NCBI RefSeq assembly: GCF_050624435.1
Contig: NC_134546.1
Coordinates: 80,320,890 to 80,384,889, forward strand
Direction of reading: 5' to 3'
From: Tenrec ecaudatus
Taxonomy: Eukaryota > Chordata > Mammalia > Afrosoricida > Tenrecidae
DNA length: 64,000 nucleotides
Shown here: in pieces, positions 20,100-31,960 of the stretch
Numbering within the stretch: the stretch's first letter is position 1
Layout of the letters: every line of letters begins with the position of its first letter
The notes under the pieces: model-generated
Told to the model about the DNA's origin: nothing
The model's database searches: none
The model's input: only the letters and a program-made list of their open reading frames with translations
Made by a program: the position numbers and the translations under genes

Positions 20100-22388
20100 T
20101 TTTTTTTTCAAACGTTTTATTAGGGGCTCATACAACTCTTATCACAGTCCATACATATACATACATCAATTGTACAAAGCACTTCTGTACATTCTTTGCC
20201 CTAATCATTTTCTTTTCTTTTTTCTTTCTTTTTTTTTCCTTTTCTTTTTTTAAATTTTATTAGGGACTCATACAACTCTTATCACAATCCATAACTATAC
20301 ATACATCAATTGTATAAAGAACATCCATACATTCCCCACCCCAATCATTCTCAAAGCATTTGCTCTCCACCTAAGCCCTTTGCATCAGGTCCTCTTTTTT
20401 TTTTCCCTCCCTTCCCTCTCCCCCCTCCCTCATGTGCCCTTGGTAATTTATACGTGGTTATTTTGTCATATCTTGCTCTATCCGGAGTCTCCCTTCCCCC
20501 CCTTCACTGCCGTCCCTCTCCCAGGGAAGAGGTCACATGTGGATCCTTGTAATCAGTTCCCCCTTTCCAACCCACTCACCCTACACTCTCCCAGCATCGA
20601 CCCTCACACCCTTGGTCCCCGAAGGTATCATCCACCCTGGACTCCCTGTGCCTCCAGCCCTCATATGCACCAGTGTACAACCTCTGGCCTATCCAGCCCT
20701 GCAAGGTAGAATTTGGATCAGGGTAGTTGGGGGAAGGAAGCATCCAGGATCCGGGGGAAAGCCGTGCTCTTCATCAGTACTACCACGCACCCTGACTGAC
20801 CCATCTCCTCTCCTAAACCCCTCTATGAGGGGATCTCCAGTGGCCGACACTTGGGCCTTGAGTCTCCACTCTGCACTTCCCCCTTCATTCAATATGGTAT
20901 ATATGTACACACACACATATTCTTTTTTTTTTTTTTGCATGATGCCTTATACCTGGTCCCTTTGGCACCTCGTGATCGGACTGGCTGGTTTGCTTCTTCC
21001 ATGTGGGCTTTTTTGCTTCTGAGCTAGATGGCCGCTTGTTTATCTTCAAGCCTTTAAGACCCCAGACACTATCTCTTTTGATAGCCGGGCACAATCAGCT
21101 TTCTTCGCCACATTTGCTTATGCACCCATTTGTCTTCAGCAGTCCTATCATGGAGGTGTGCAGCCAATAATATGATGATTTTTTGTTCTTTGATGCATGA
21201 TAACTGATCCCTTTGGGATCACTCGCTCACACAGGCTGGTGTGTTCTTCCATGTGGGCTTTGTTGCTTCTGAGCTAGATGGCCACTTGTTTATATTCAAG
21301 CCTTTAAGACCCCAGTCACTATCTCTTTTGATAGCCGAGTACCATCAGCTTTCTTCACCACATTTACTTGTTCACCCACTTTGGCTTCAGCAGTTGTGTC
21401 GGGAGAGTGAGCATCACAGAGTACCAATTTAATAAACGAAAGTATTCATGAATTGAGGGAGTGCTTGAGTAGAGGCCCAAGGTCCTTCCGCCACCGCAAT
21501 ATTAAACCTATAAATATAGACAATTAGATCTGTTTCCCCATCCTCGTATATATGTTTGCATGTACATGTCTGTACATGTCTTTGTCTAGACCTCCATAAA
21601 TGCCCCTTGACTCCCAGCTCCTTCCTCCATCTCCCTTGACTTTCCTCCTGCCCCACCACCATGCTCCGTCCCCACTTGGGCTACAGCTATACCTCTTCTC
21701 TATGCAACCTTACCCTTGATCGTTCCCCATCAGGCCTGCCATTCCCCCCTCACCACCATTTTGGGTCTCATGTTTTTCCCTTGTCCCTGTGTTTATCAAC
21801 ACCACTTCCTTACCCTCCTCCCCCTCCCCCACCTGGAACTGTCTGTCCCCCCGGAACTGTCTGTCCTATTGTTTTTCCTCCAGATAGTTCATCCAGCCTG
21901 TCCTATTCAGACAGACCTGTGGAGACACTAACATGCACGAAAACACAACAGAGGAAAACAAAGCAACAGTATACAACCAGACAATAAAACAATAAAAACA
22001 AACCACTGACAAAGAACAAAACAAAACACTTCACAAAAGAAAGGCTTTTAGTTCATTCAAGGATCGTTTGCTGGCCCTTAGGAGCGTTTTTCCAGTCCAG
22101 TCTGTTGGAGCACCACGCCCTGGCCCCAAAGTCCACCTTCAGTATTCCCTGGGGACCTTGCCACTCCATTCCCTTGCTGTTCCACTGCACTCCCCCAGTG
22201 TTTGCCTCGGTGTGGCGAGATCAGGTCAGGTGCAATTCCCACACTGTGTCTCTGGTGCTGTCCCCTGTATCGCCCTTAGTCACTGAGGGGCATCATGTCT
22301 CATAGTAGGGCCAGCCATGCTGTTCTCTCTGTGGACTGGCTGCTCTACTCAGGAACATCATCCTCACGGCCTCGTGGGCCAGGCTCCA
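20100..22388 (-). mobile_element. L1 3' UTR with duplicated 3' terminus
   Basis: Two successive L1 3' ends in the same orientation start at about 20,109 (TTTTATTAGGGGCTCATAC) and 20,256 (TTTTATTAGGGACTCATAC), separated by a T-rich tract. The second leads into a long 3' UTR. This includes two copies of the internal about 190-bp repeat (TTCAAGCCTTTAAGACCCCAG at 21,037-21,066 and 21,296-21,316). At about 22,380 the 3' UTR jumps directly into ORF2 sequence, with about 700 bp of the normal order missing. The shared word CCAC at the junction suggests a microhomology deletion. Confidence 0.8.
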
Positions 22389-25300
22389 CAAATTTTTTTA
22401 TCCAATCATCAGTTGATGGAAATGTGGGTTGCTTCCAAGTCCTTGCAATTGTGAACTGTGCCGCAATGAACGTTGGAGCACAGATGTCTGGCCTCGGTCT
22501 GTTCCTTGCCTCTTCTGTGTATATGTCCAGTAGGGGAATTGCTGGGTCATATGGTAATTATATTTCCATCTGTTCTCCATATTAAAAGATCAATTTCCAT
22601 AGTGGTCGTACATACTTACAAGTCCACCAGCAGTGGATGAGAGTTCCTGTCTTCCCACAGCCCCTCCAACACTTGTTGCTTTCTGTTTTTTGAATTGGGC
22701 TACCTTTGAGGGTGTTAGGTGGTAACTCATTGTTGTATTACTTTGCATTTCTCTTATGGCTAAAGATCAGGAACTTTTCCTCATATTTTTGTTGGTCATT
22801 CTGATTTCTGCCCCTGTTAAACTTTTGTTCAGGTCCTTTGTCCACCTCTCAGGTGGGCAATTAGTTTTTTTTTTTCTTTTCAGAAGCTACCAGAGTATTG
22901 TAGATTTTAGTAATAAGGCCTTTGTCTGATGTGTCATTGCTAAAGATGTTTTCCCAGTTCTTGGACTCTCTTATAACTCTCTTGGTAAATTCTTTTGATG
23001 TACCCAGGTGTTTTATCTTCAGGATATCCCATTTGTCTAATTGTGCCTCCTCTGTTTGTGTCCTTCCCTATTTCTGATAACCTATGCATTCCCTGTGCCA
23101 AAGTTCCCAAGTTGGTGCCAATTCCCTCATTGATGGCCCTAATAGTTTGGGGTTTAACTTCAAGGTCTGTGATCCACTTTGAGTTTATTCTTGTGCATGG
23201 AGTGAGATAAGTGTCTTGCTTCATTTTTTGCAGGTAAATATCCATTTTTTTCCAGCACCACTTTTTAAAGATGGAATCTGCTTCCCATTTGATATGTTTG
23301 TGACCCTTATCAAAGATCAGTATGCTGATGCTTTTATTTCTGGGTTTTCAGTTCTTTTCCATTGGTCTGATTATCTGTCATTGTACCAATACCATGTGGT
23401 TTTGACAACTGTGGCTGTATAGTATATGCTGAGGTAAGGTAAATCAAACTCTTTTTTTGAGGAGTTCTCTGCTAATTCTAGGTTTCTTCCCTCTCCATAT
23501 GAAGTTGGTCATCAATTTTTCACTTCTTTGAGGAAAGATGAGGGTAATTGTATCGGGATTGCATTAAACTTATATAGTGCCATTGGCAGAACTGACATCT
23601 TGACTATATTGAGTCTTCCAATTCATGAGCAAGGGATACACTTCCATTTGTTGAGGTCGATATTGTTTTCTTGCAATAGTGTTCTGTATTTTTCTCCATA
23701 TAGATCTTTTGTTTTTTTTAGTCAGGTATATCCCTAGATACTTCAACTTGTATTTGCCTATTGTGAAAGGTACCACCTTTTTTATCTCCCCTTCTGTGGT
23801 CTTATCTGATGTGTATAACAGTCTGATGGACTTTTGTTGATCTTGTATCCTGCCACTTTGCCAAACTCCTCTATTGCTTCTAGTACTCCCCTTGTGGAAC
23901 TTTTGGGATTTTCCATATATAAAATCATATCATCTGCAAATAATGATAGTTTCACCTCTTCCTTCCCCAGACGAATACCTTTGATGTCTCTTCTTTGCCT
24001 TATGCTGTTAGCTAAAACCTTCACCACAATATTAAATAAGCATGGGGACAAGGGCATCCTTGCCTGGTCCCTCTTTTCACTGGGAATGTGTTAGTCTTCT
24101 CCATTGACTACTACGTTGGCTGTTGGTTTTTCATATTTAGCTTGTATTGTCTTCAGGAACTTTCCTTCCATTCCTATCTTCGCAAGTGTCTTAAACAGGA
24201 ATTGGTGTTGGATGTTGTCGAATGCTTTTTCTGCATCTATGGATATTATCATGTAGTTCTTATAATTTTTCATGTCAATGTGACGAATAATACTAATGGT
24301 CTTTCGTATGTTGAACCATCCCTGCATCCCTGATATGAATCCAACTTCGTCATGGTGAAATGTTTGTTTTATATTCTTTTGTATTCTGTTGCCTAGTATT
24401 TTGTTAAGGATTTTTGCATCAATGTTCATTAGGGATATTGATCTGTAGTTCTCTATTCTTGTGGGATCCTTGCCCAGTTTTGATATCAGAGATATACTAG
24501 CCTTATAGAAGGAATTCGGGAGTTTGCCATCTTTTTATATGCTCTGGAAGATTTTGTGTAGGATTGGTGTTCGTTTTTTCTACAGTTTATTTTTTATAGT
24601 TTTCTTATTTTCCCTCTCCTGATTCTCAGCCCTGATTTTTATAATTTCTTTTCTTTTGCTAGTAGTAGGATTGTCCTGCTGACTCTTCTCTAGTCGTAAA
24701 TTTTGTGCCAGCATATCAGTCCTGAGTCTCTCTTCCTTTCTCAGATGTGCATGTATTGCTATGAAACTTCCTCTGATGACTGCCTTTGCTGTGTCCCATA
24801 AATTTCGGCACATAATTTGCTCATTCTCGTTGGTTTCTTGAAATTTCCTAATTTCGTCTCAAATTTGCGCCAGTACACACTCCATTTGCAGTAGAGAGTT
24901 ATTCATCCTCCAATTGTTTGCTCTTGTTTCTTTTTCTTCCTTTTGTTGATTTCCAGCCTTATGGCACAGTGGCCAGAGCGAGAGATGTGTATTATTTCGA
25001 TGTGCTTAAATTTAAGTAGATTTGTCTTATGCCCCAGCATGTGGTCTATCTTCAAATATGTGCCATGAGGACTTGAAAATAACATGACTTTGTTTTGTTT
25101 TGTTTTGTTTTTGGATGAAAAGCTCTGTAAATATCTATTAGGTCACATTGTCTAATTGTGGAGTTTAGCTCTCTAGCTTCCTTGTTGAGTTTCTTTCCCT
25201 GTGATCTATCTTTCTCATGGAGTGGTGTGGTGAAGTCACCCACTATAATTGTCGAGTCTGTAATTTCATTTTTAATTTTTCGGAGTGTTTGGTTGACGTA

Positions 25301-25666
25301 TTCAGTGGGTCTCTCATTCGGGGAATATATGTTTACAATGCTTAGTGGTTCTTTGCCTACCATTCCCTTGAGCATTATATGGTGTCCCTCCTTATCTCTT
25401 TTTTGGTTCGCACTTGGAGGTCAATTTCATCAGAGATTAGAATTGCAACCCTGCTTTTTCTGTATTGCTGATTGCTTTGTAAGAATTCTCCAGCCTTTGA
25501 TTCTCAGCCGATTTTTGTCTGTAGCTTTGAGATGTGTCTCCTGTGGGCAGCAGATTGATGGGTTGTGTTTTCTAAGCCAGTCTGCTAGTCTCAGTCTTTT
25601 AATACCTGAGTTCAGGCCATTGATATTCAGGTTTATTATCTCCATCTGCGGATTCTGTGATGTCAT
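22389..25666 (-). pseudogene. L1 ORF2 (endonuclease and reverse transcriptase), disrupted
   Basis: Read from 25,666 leftwards. The start MTSQNPQMEIINLNINGLN fits the ORF2 N terminus. Endonuclease motifs follow (CPQETHLKATDKNRLRIKGW, then NIYSPN and GDFTTPL near 25,300, FSSPHGTYLKIDHMLGHK near 25,050). Reverse-transcriptase blocks come next ([16 protein letters not shown] near 24,250, [15 protein letters not shown] at 24,050, and the catalytic FADDMILY near 23,940). The C-terminal region extends to about 22,390. Numerous stops and frameshifts break it into pieces of 60-110 codons, so it cannot mobilise itself. In an intact element this protein nicks target DNA and primes reverse transcription. 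Confidence 0.9.
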
Positions 25667-25832
25667 CTTATACCTTTTGTGTTAGGAGTTTTCACACTTT
25701 CCTTTCTCATTATTGTGCTGTGCATGTGTGTGAGTATCATTCTTGACTTCTTTCCATCCTTAAGCCAATGTTATCTTGAAGTCTGTTTTCTCTTTGTTGC
25801 CCTCTGGGTGAGGTTGTTCTAGGTGTCGGTCT

Positions 25833-26800
25833 CTAATATATGCTTGTGGAGTGTTGCTCTTCTGCCCATACTGGGTTGGCAAGGATCTTTTGTAGGGCTG
25901 GGTTTCTTCTAACATATTCTTTGAGTTTTTCCTTGTCTGGGAAGACTCTTACTTCTCCATCTATCTTGATCAATAATTTGGCTGGGTAGAGTATTCTTGG
26001 GTTTGCATTGTTTTCCTTCAATTTATGGAATATCCTACTCCACTCACTCCTTTTCTTCATAGTTTCTGCTGATAAGTCTGAGCATATTCTTATTTGGAAC
26101 ATTTATATGTGATTGCTTCTTTTTCCCTAGCTGCCCCCCTTTCTGATTTTCTCCTTTTATTCAAATTTGGATAATTTTCCTGTTATGTGCCTTGGTGACT
26201 TCTTTTTTGGGATCTAGTCTAGCTGGTGCTCTTTCAGACTCCAGAATGGTTGCCTAGTTTTCACTCCTATACTGGGGAAGCTTTCCTCAAAGAATTATCT
26301 CACTATTGTTTCAGATGACTTTTTTGTTGTGTCTTCTTCTGGTAAGACAATAATTCTAATATTGTTCCGCTTCATAGTATCAGACATAACTCTTAAGTTT
26401 TCTTCAGGGTCTCTGATGATCTTATTAGATTTTTGTCTGTGTTTGTTAAAGTCTTCTTGGCTGTCCTCCAAGTCATTGATGCGGATCTCTGATTCCTCCA
26501 TTGCTTCTCAAGGTCTGAGAGGCTGCTACTGGTTTCTGTTATCTCCTCCCTAAACTCCTGTATTTCCCTTTGGTTTATGGCTTTTACATCTTCCATCATT
26601 TTATTCATTTTCTGTATTGTTTCCCTCATATCCTATATGACTCCAAGTAGCATTCTGAAAATTTCTTTCTGTGGCAGCCCCATGTCTGCTTCTTCTATGC
26701 ATGTCATTATGTTTAGGATATATTCTGCCATGTCCCTTTGTTTCTCAAATTTTTATGTTGAGGTTTGGGGCTGATGGCTGTTTGCATAGGGTTTTTTTTA
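25833..26800 (-). pseudogene. L1 ORF1 (RNA-binding protein), disrupted
   Basis: Minus-strand frames at 26,629, 26,501 and 26,102 give, in order, a coiled-coil-like region (INQREIQEFREEITETSSSL, EESEIRINDLEDSQEDFNK), the start of the RRM-like domain (RNNIRIIVLPEED) and the C-terminal domain (FQIRICSDLSAETMKKRSEW, then RILYPAKLLIKIDGE and FPDKEKLKEYV). This is the L1 ORF1p order. Frameshifts separate the parts. It lies directly upstream of ORF2 on the same strand. Confidence 0.88.
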
Positions 26801-27930
26801 GAGGAGCCAGATACCATTTTCCAGGGAGTCAGAGGGCACAGGCTCTCTGGGAGACTTGTAAGAGTGTTTCTTCCAACTGTCTATAGCTTATTTCACTATG
26901 GAATTAACCTACCACTTTATCCTCCTGTGGTTTCCCTATCATGAGAGTGTCCCAGAAGGCTGGTGGGTTGCCTGCTTTAGTGAGCAGAGGTTCCTGCAAC
27001 AGCTTGTAATGTTGGTGAGTGTTGGTTGAGCTGCTTTATGCCTCCGGGCACACAGGCCACAGGCAGGAATCCCCTAGTGAGAAGTTGGGCAGTTTCCCAT
27101 GGAAGGAAAGAGGACCTTTCCCTAGCCTTGGGCAAGCTACAGAGGTTGGAGCTCACCTAGCTGGGTGTGGTACAGTCTTAAATGCCCTAGGCCAAAGGGA
27201 GTGTTCTGGAGGTCAGCAGTAGAGTGTGAGAGAACAGGAAAGAGACAAAGAGGAGGAAAAAAATTTAAAAGTAAGACTGTTTAGACTGTGCAGGGACTAT
27301 AAGGAAGAGAGGGAAACAAAAGCAACTATGCAGCTGAGTCCCACTCCCCACCCATGGAGCTGCAAAGCTTTAGTTCCTCTGCACCCCTCAAAGACCATAG
27401 GGGAAAGAGATCAGAAATGTAAACAAAAGCAACAATGTAGCTGAACCCTGATCCCTGCTAGTGGAGCTGCCAGGGTATGGGTTTAGTCCCTGCCCAGACG
27501 CAGCTGTGGCAAGCTGTGGCTGTGCTGTAAAAAAGCCCCTGCACAGCCTTCTGGGGATGTGGAGGAACAGAGAGCAGAGATGTAAACAGAAGCAACAGTG
27601 TAGCTGAACCCTGATCCCTACAGGTGGAGCTGCACGGGTCCTGTCCAAGCCCTGAGGCAGGTGAAAGCATACTGTGGCTGTGTTGAGACCAATCCCCACT
27701 ACAGGCTCCAGATGGTCCCAGCTCCAGCAGGTAGAGTGGCAGGGCCAAGGTCACACCCCAGCAGACTTCCACTGAGGTAAGCCAAAAGCCCCAGCCCTCA
27801 AAACCCCATGGGTCTGTGCCTACTTACCTTTATGATGTTCCTCCATTGTTCCAGCAGTGGTGAATTTCCCTCTAAGCAACTCTCCTTGGCTGCATTCTAC
27901 GGAGTCCCTCTGGTATGTGTCCAAATCATC
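26800..27930 (-). mobile_element. L1 5' UTR with repeated units
   Basis: Upstream of ORF1 on the minus strand. A unit read on the plus strand as AAACARAAGCAACARTGTAGCTGA followed by CCCTGATCCCT and GTGGAGCTGC recurs at about 27,317, 27,421 and 27,585. The repeats are spaced 104 and about 164 bp apart. The 5' boundary near 27,930 is not sharply defined and abuts the KLHL7-derived retrocopy. Confidence 0.65.
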
Positions 27931-28024
27931 TTTTTTTTATGGATAGAAGAATTTTTATTTCTTCTCTTTGTTAGCCTTTTTTCTTCCCTACCAAAAATTT
28001 TCTTATTTTCAGAATCCTAGGCTC

Positions 28025-29360
28025 ATCCACCACCTTGCTACAGCTCTGTCCCGGACGCAGCCTAGCTTGCCCTGGAGCTGCTGCCAGGGCCGCACAGCCC
28101 AGCCTGGTGTTTCCGCAGAGGCTGAGCCGCCACCGCCTCCACAGTCAGCCCGCCCTCAGCATTCGGCCCACAGAAGTGACTCCTGCCGGAACGCAGTCTG
28201 CAGTCCACAATACGCACCAAGCCCGGAGAGCCTCAGACAAGAGACGAGCTCAGGGAGGATGTCAGGCTCCAGGGTGTCACAGAGCAGCAAGAGAAAGACC
28301 GAGAAGAAACCTGACACTTGGGAAGAAGCGAAATTTCTGATGGGCTCCATGGCAGTCATGAATGACATGCGAAAGCAGAAAACTTTTTGCGATGTGATTC
28401 TCGTGGTCCAGGAAAGAAAGATCCCTACGCATCGTGTGGTCTTGGCTGCAGACAGCCCAGTTTTTAATGTCATGTTCACAACTGGCATGCTCAAATCAAA
28501 ATCCTCTGAAGTAGAGCTCAAAGACATAGACCCTGAAGTTATTGAACACTTGGTGGAATTTGCTTACACGGCTAGGGTTTCTGTGAGTACCAACAATGTG
28601 CAGTCTCTGTTGGATGCCGCAAACCAGTACCAGAGGGAACCTGTGAAGAACATGTGTGTTGATTTTTTGAAAGAGCAAGTGGATGCTTCAAACTGTCTCA
28701 GTCTAAGCATTCTAGCAGAGCGTCTAGTCTGTCCTGAGTTGAAAGCCACTGCAGATGCCTTTATTGACCATAATTTCCCTGACGTTTCCAAAACTGAGGA
28801 GTTTCTCCGCCTTGATGCTGAGCTAGTAACAAGTCTGCTCAACCAGGACTCCCTGACGGTGAGTGCAGAGGAGGAAGTTTATGATGCTGCTGTCAGGTGG
28901 CTGGGACATGATGCGCCGAATCGCCAGCCTTTTATAGTGGATGTCCTCGCTAACGTCAGATTTCCTCTGATCTCAAAACATTTCTTATGTAAAACCATCC
29001 CATTTGAACCCCTCATTCAAGACAATCCTGAGTGCCTTAAGATGGTGATGAATGGAATGTGTTACCATCTAATGTCTCCTGAGGATTGGAAAGAACTGGC
29101 AGATGGAGCAAGGCCTCGAAGACCACGGTCTTGTAGATATTTTAAGCCAAAGTTGGAAAAAGGTGCATATGGCACACGATCCTGAAGTGAGAATGTAACT
29201 TCAGAAATTTCATTTGATGCGTGTTTTGCTCTTTAAAATTACCTGTGTTGATAACTATTTTGTATATCCAACCACATGTTTTTGGTCTTCAAGTAGAACA
29301 GTTTAAATAACTAAAGAATTGACCCCAACTTTTCAAAAAAAGTCTCATTCAATAAAGTAT
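28025..29360 (+). other. KLHL7-derived retrocopy, full insert
   Basis: Intronless copy with about 230 bp of GC-rich 5' UTR-like sequence, the coding frame, and a 3' segment containing AATAAA at 29,351. A clear poly(A) tail and target-site duplication were not found, so the ends are approximate. A pyrimidine tract followed by CAG at about 27,995-28,014 could act as a splice acceptor for an upstream exon (inference). Confidence 0.7.
28259..29185 (+). CDS. KLHL7-like BTB-BACK protein, retrocopy with open frame
   Basis: Open frame of 308 residues from the ATG at 28,259 (GGAGGATGT context), aligned with the KLHL7 start. Residues about 34-140 form a BTB domain (CDVILVVQERKIPTHRVVL, then FAYTARVSVSTNNVQSLLDA). 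Residues about 145-250 form a BACK domain (FLKEQVDASNCLSLSILAE, then AAVRWLGHDAPNRQPFIVDV). KLHL7 is a substrate adaptor for CUL3 ubiquitin ligases: BTB binds cullin, BACK positions, and C-terminal Kelch repeats bind substrate. Here the frame ends soon after PRSCRYFKPK, and all Kelch repeats are absent. Lack of introns shows a retrocopy. The frame also extends upstream without a stop to 27,968. Without Kelch repeats it could at most bind partners or CUL3 and might act dominantly; expression is unknown. Confidence 0.85.
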   Translation: MSGSRVSQSSKRKTEKKPDTWEEAKFLMGSMAVMNDMRKQKTFCDVILVVQERKIPTHRVVLAADSPVFNVMFTTGMLKSKSSEVELKDIDPEVIEHLVEFAYTARVSVSTNNVQSLLDAANQYQREPVKNMCVDFLKEQVDASNCLSLSILAERLVCPELKATADAFIDHNFPDVSKTEEFLRLDAELVTSLLNQDSLTVSAEEEVYDAAVRWLGHDAPNRQPFIVDVLANVRFPLISKHFLCKTIPFEPLIQDNPECLKMVMNGMCYHLMSPEDWKELADGARPRRPRSCRYFKPKLEKGAYGTRS

Positions 29361-31256
29361 GTTATTCTCAAAAGCCAGCATTATTATAATTCCATCACAA
29401 TATGTTCAGTATTTATATTAAATGTGCCCACCCCTCCCTTATTTTTGTTATAAAACTTTGTCTTGGAAATACTTTGCCATTTACTAGTAACTATCTATAT
29501 TTTTTCATATTAATTATTTCTAATATAATAATTGCAGCGGCAGCTTTTGTTAGAAATTATTTACCTTGCCTCATCCAAAGTGAACAGTAGTTTATACTCT
29601 GATATAAGTAGGCTACTTATTAAATAGGATTCCTTGGCAATTATTTTTAAATTCTTGTACTTGGCATTGTTCAGAAATGTTGGAATGATATTAGCTGTCA
29701 TTCATTGAGACCCTCCCATAGCTGTCCTATACTTGCCAGGAATGGTGGCTTTTCCATATTATTATTAAATTGATTTCCTTCAGAGAACATTTTCTGTAGT
29801 AACATGTAATTATCCAGAATTAAGCCAATATATTTTTTGGAGCTAATAAACTTATACACTATTATCTCTATATATTCCTTGGATTTAAATGATGACAGGA
29901 GGTAATTTGTATTAATTACTGGCTGAAAATGATAGAAAAGAAAATCTTAATCTTTTTTCGAATATTGTCAATAAATGACTTCTTGGCACTCTATATTTTT
30001 CTTTTTACGTAAGGTTTTCTTTTATTTAAAAGATCATTCACAAAATACCGTATCCATAGATTTCCTTTCTGTCATACAGTTGAATGTGTTAAGGGCACTC
30101 TATTTTAAAGACGAATCATACCATTCTTAGGATGACAGGGAAGAGAGAAGAACTTTTAATCTATGAAAAGAGGATAATTGAGTTTCAAATAGTTCACTGA
30201 GAATTTAAATTAAAAATAACCAGATTTCTTTTTTTTTTTCACAACTTTTGGAAGATTGCTTTATGGTCCTGAGGGAAGGAGAAGGGCGGGTATGTTGGGC
30301 AGAAATATATTAACCATTGTGCATTTCAAGGAAGGTTCACCATTGCCATTTCGGTGTTCTAATTGGAAAATTCTCCTTTAGAGATGACAGACTATTTCTT
30401 GTGCTCCTCATTTTAAGTGGGGGCTCCTCTTTTGGCTTGATATCTCTGCATAATTTAGGCGATGGGTTCCGTGGCCTTTTGTGTCCACTGTAGTTTGACA
30501 AAATGGCAGGCCATTCTTAGGCCTGGTACACTCTTGATAGACTCTTATATAGAAAACCTAGATTTTTATTTTATTTTCCCTCTTACCATACCTATAGATG
30601 TTTGGCATATATTTCTCCTATTGATAATGGTGAGTTGGGTATTTCTCAAACTACTGACATTCACATGTGAGACAACTTCCAGTTCTGTTTAAGACCGATG
30701 CCTCTATCCTTTTCTGGGAATTTTATTACATACCCTAAAGTCATTCAAGGCTCTTGTCTACATTTTCTATTGATTATGTATTTTATAATGAATGTTGGAT
30801 TTTGAGTGTGAACATGGCAAAGGTAGGTAATTTCTTTTTTGTCTTTACACTAGGACCAACAACTCGTTTTTAAATCGATTGTGAACACGGTCTCTTAATA
30901 AGCACTTTCATAATTAATAGTATGATAGACAAAAACTTTTTCATCTGTTGAAATCTACTATGTGGTTCATTTTGCATAAGCATGAATAGGAATATAAGAC
31001 AGGTGTAACAGTACTAAATAAAAAGAGGAATGAAAATAATGAAGTCATATTTATGAACATCATAGAAAGCATGTTCTCCCTTTATTTCTGGCTTGTAGCC
31101 CAGAAACTGTTGACAGAGGTTACTGTTCTCAGCCCAGATTAGTTGGAGGATAGGATTGAGATGGAAAACCCTTGCTTACAGTTAAATATTATACATGTCA
31201 ATTAATAGTTGTTGTAAACTATGTTTCTCTCTATATTTGTAAATGATGATGTAGCA
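29360..31256. other. No gene recognised
   Basis: AT-rich sequence with A/T homopolymer runs. No coding family or clear mobile element was recognised. Confidence 0.45.
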
Positions 31257-31440
31257 ATCCCTGGTGACACAAAGTTCAAGATCGTGGATGCTATTTGAAA
31301 GGTGAGCAGGTACCACCCACCAGCTGGCCCCTTGCACAATTAAACTGACAGTCTGTGTCCAAAAAGATTACAGTTTAGAGATCCCTATGGGGGCAGTTCC
31401 AGTCTCTCTAAAGGGTGACATTTAGTCAAAATGGATGATA
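31257..31440 (+). repeat. AfroSINE/tenrec-type SINE
   Basis: Starts ATCCCTGGTGACACAAAG in the position of the tRNA-like CCCTGGTGGCGCAG head. It includes GATGCTATTTGAAAGGTGAGCAG and AAAGATTACAGTTTAGAGA, and CCCTATGGGGGCAGTTCCAG. This order matches the tRNA-derived SINEs of tenrecs. The copy is diverged. Confidence 0.65.
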
Positions 31441-31894
31441 CATTTACAAAACAACATGTCAGTGATGCAGTCTGGACTCTCCCTAACAGATATTAAATGC
31501 ATGTTTCCTCCTGGTGCTCCTAATCTGAGTTCTAGTCCTAGTCAACTGTTTTGGATAATGGCAAGTTTGCTCTTTATGATACTACTTTGTGGAATCATAA
31601 ATAATTTTCATTTTGTCTTTTAAACTTGGAAGATTTTCCTGAACCTTATGGCTTCACATACTACGTTCATTATATTTTGAAATTAATTAATTGTCATTTC
31701 TGTTTTCTTTATTCATTGCTACACTTCACTTACTCTCTATTAGAATGTGATCATCTCTTAAGTGTCCTCACTATTTGAAGAAAACAAAACATTTTGAAGG
31801 CTCTTATAGTTCTTGTACCCACTCATCAATTGTATCAAGATAATTTGTACATGTGTCCCCATCATTATTTCCTAGACATTTCTTTTCTTCTTTT

Positions 31895-31960
31895 TAAAAA
31901 ATCAATTTATTGGGGGCTCATACAACTCTTATCACAATCCATGCATCCATCCAGTGTAGT
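31895..31960 (-). mobile_element. Very short L1 3' end
   Basis: AATTTATTGGGGGCTCATAC through CAATCCATGCATCCATCC is the L1 3' terminus in reverse. Only about 65 bp are present, an extreme 5' truncation. Confidence 0.7.

Noticed and set aside
20310..21022. Overlapping open frames of 80-161 codons rich in Pro, Ser and Leu
   Set aside because: They are antisense readings of the L1 3' UTR and recur at 60,075-60,611, so they reflect the repeat and not genes.
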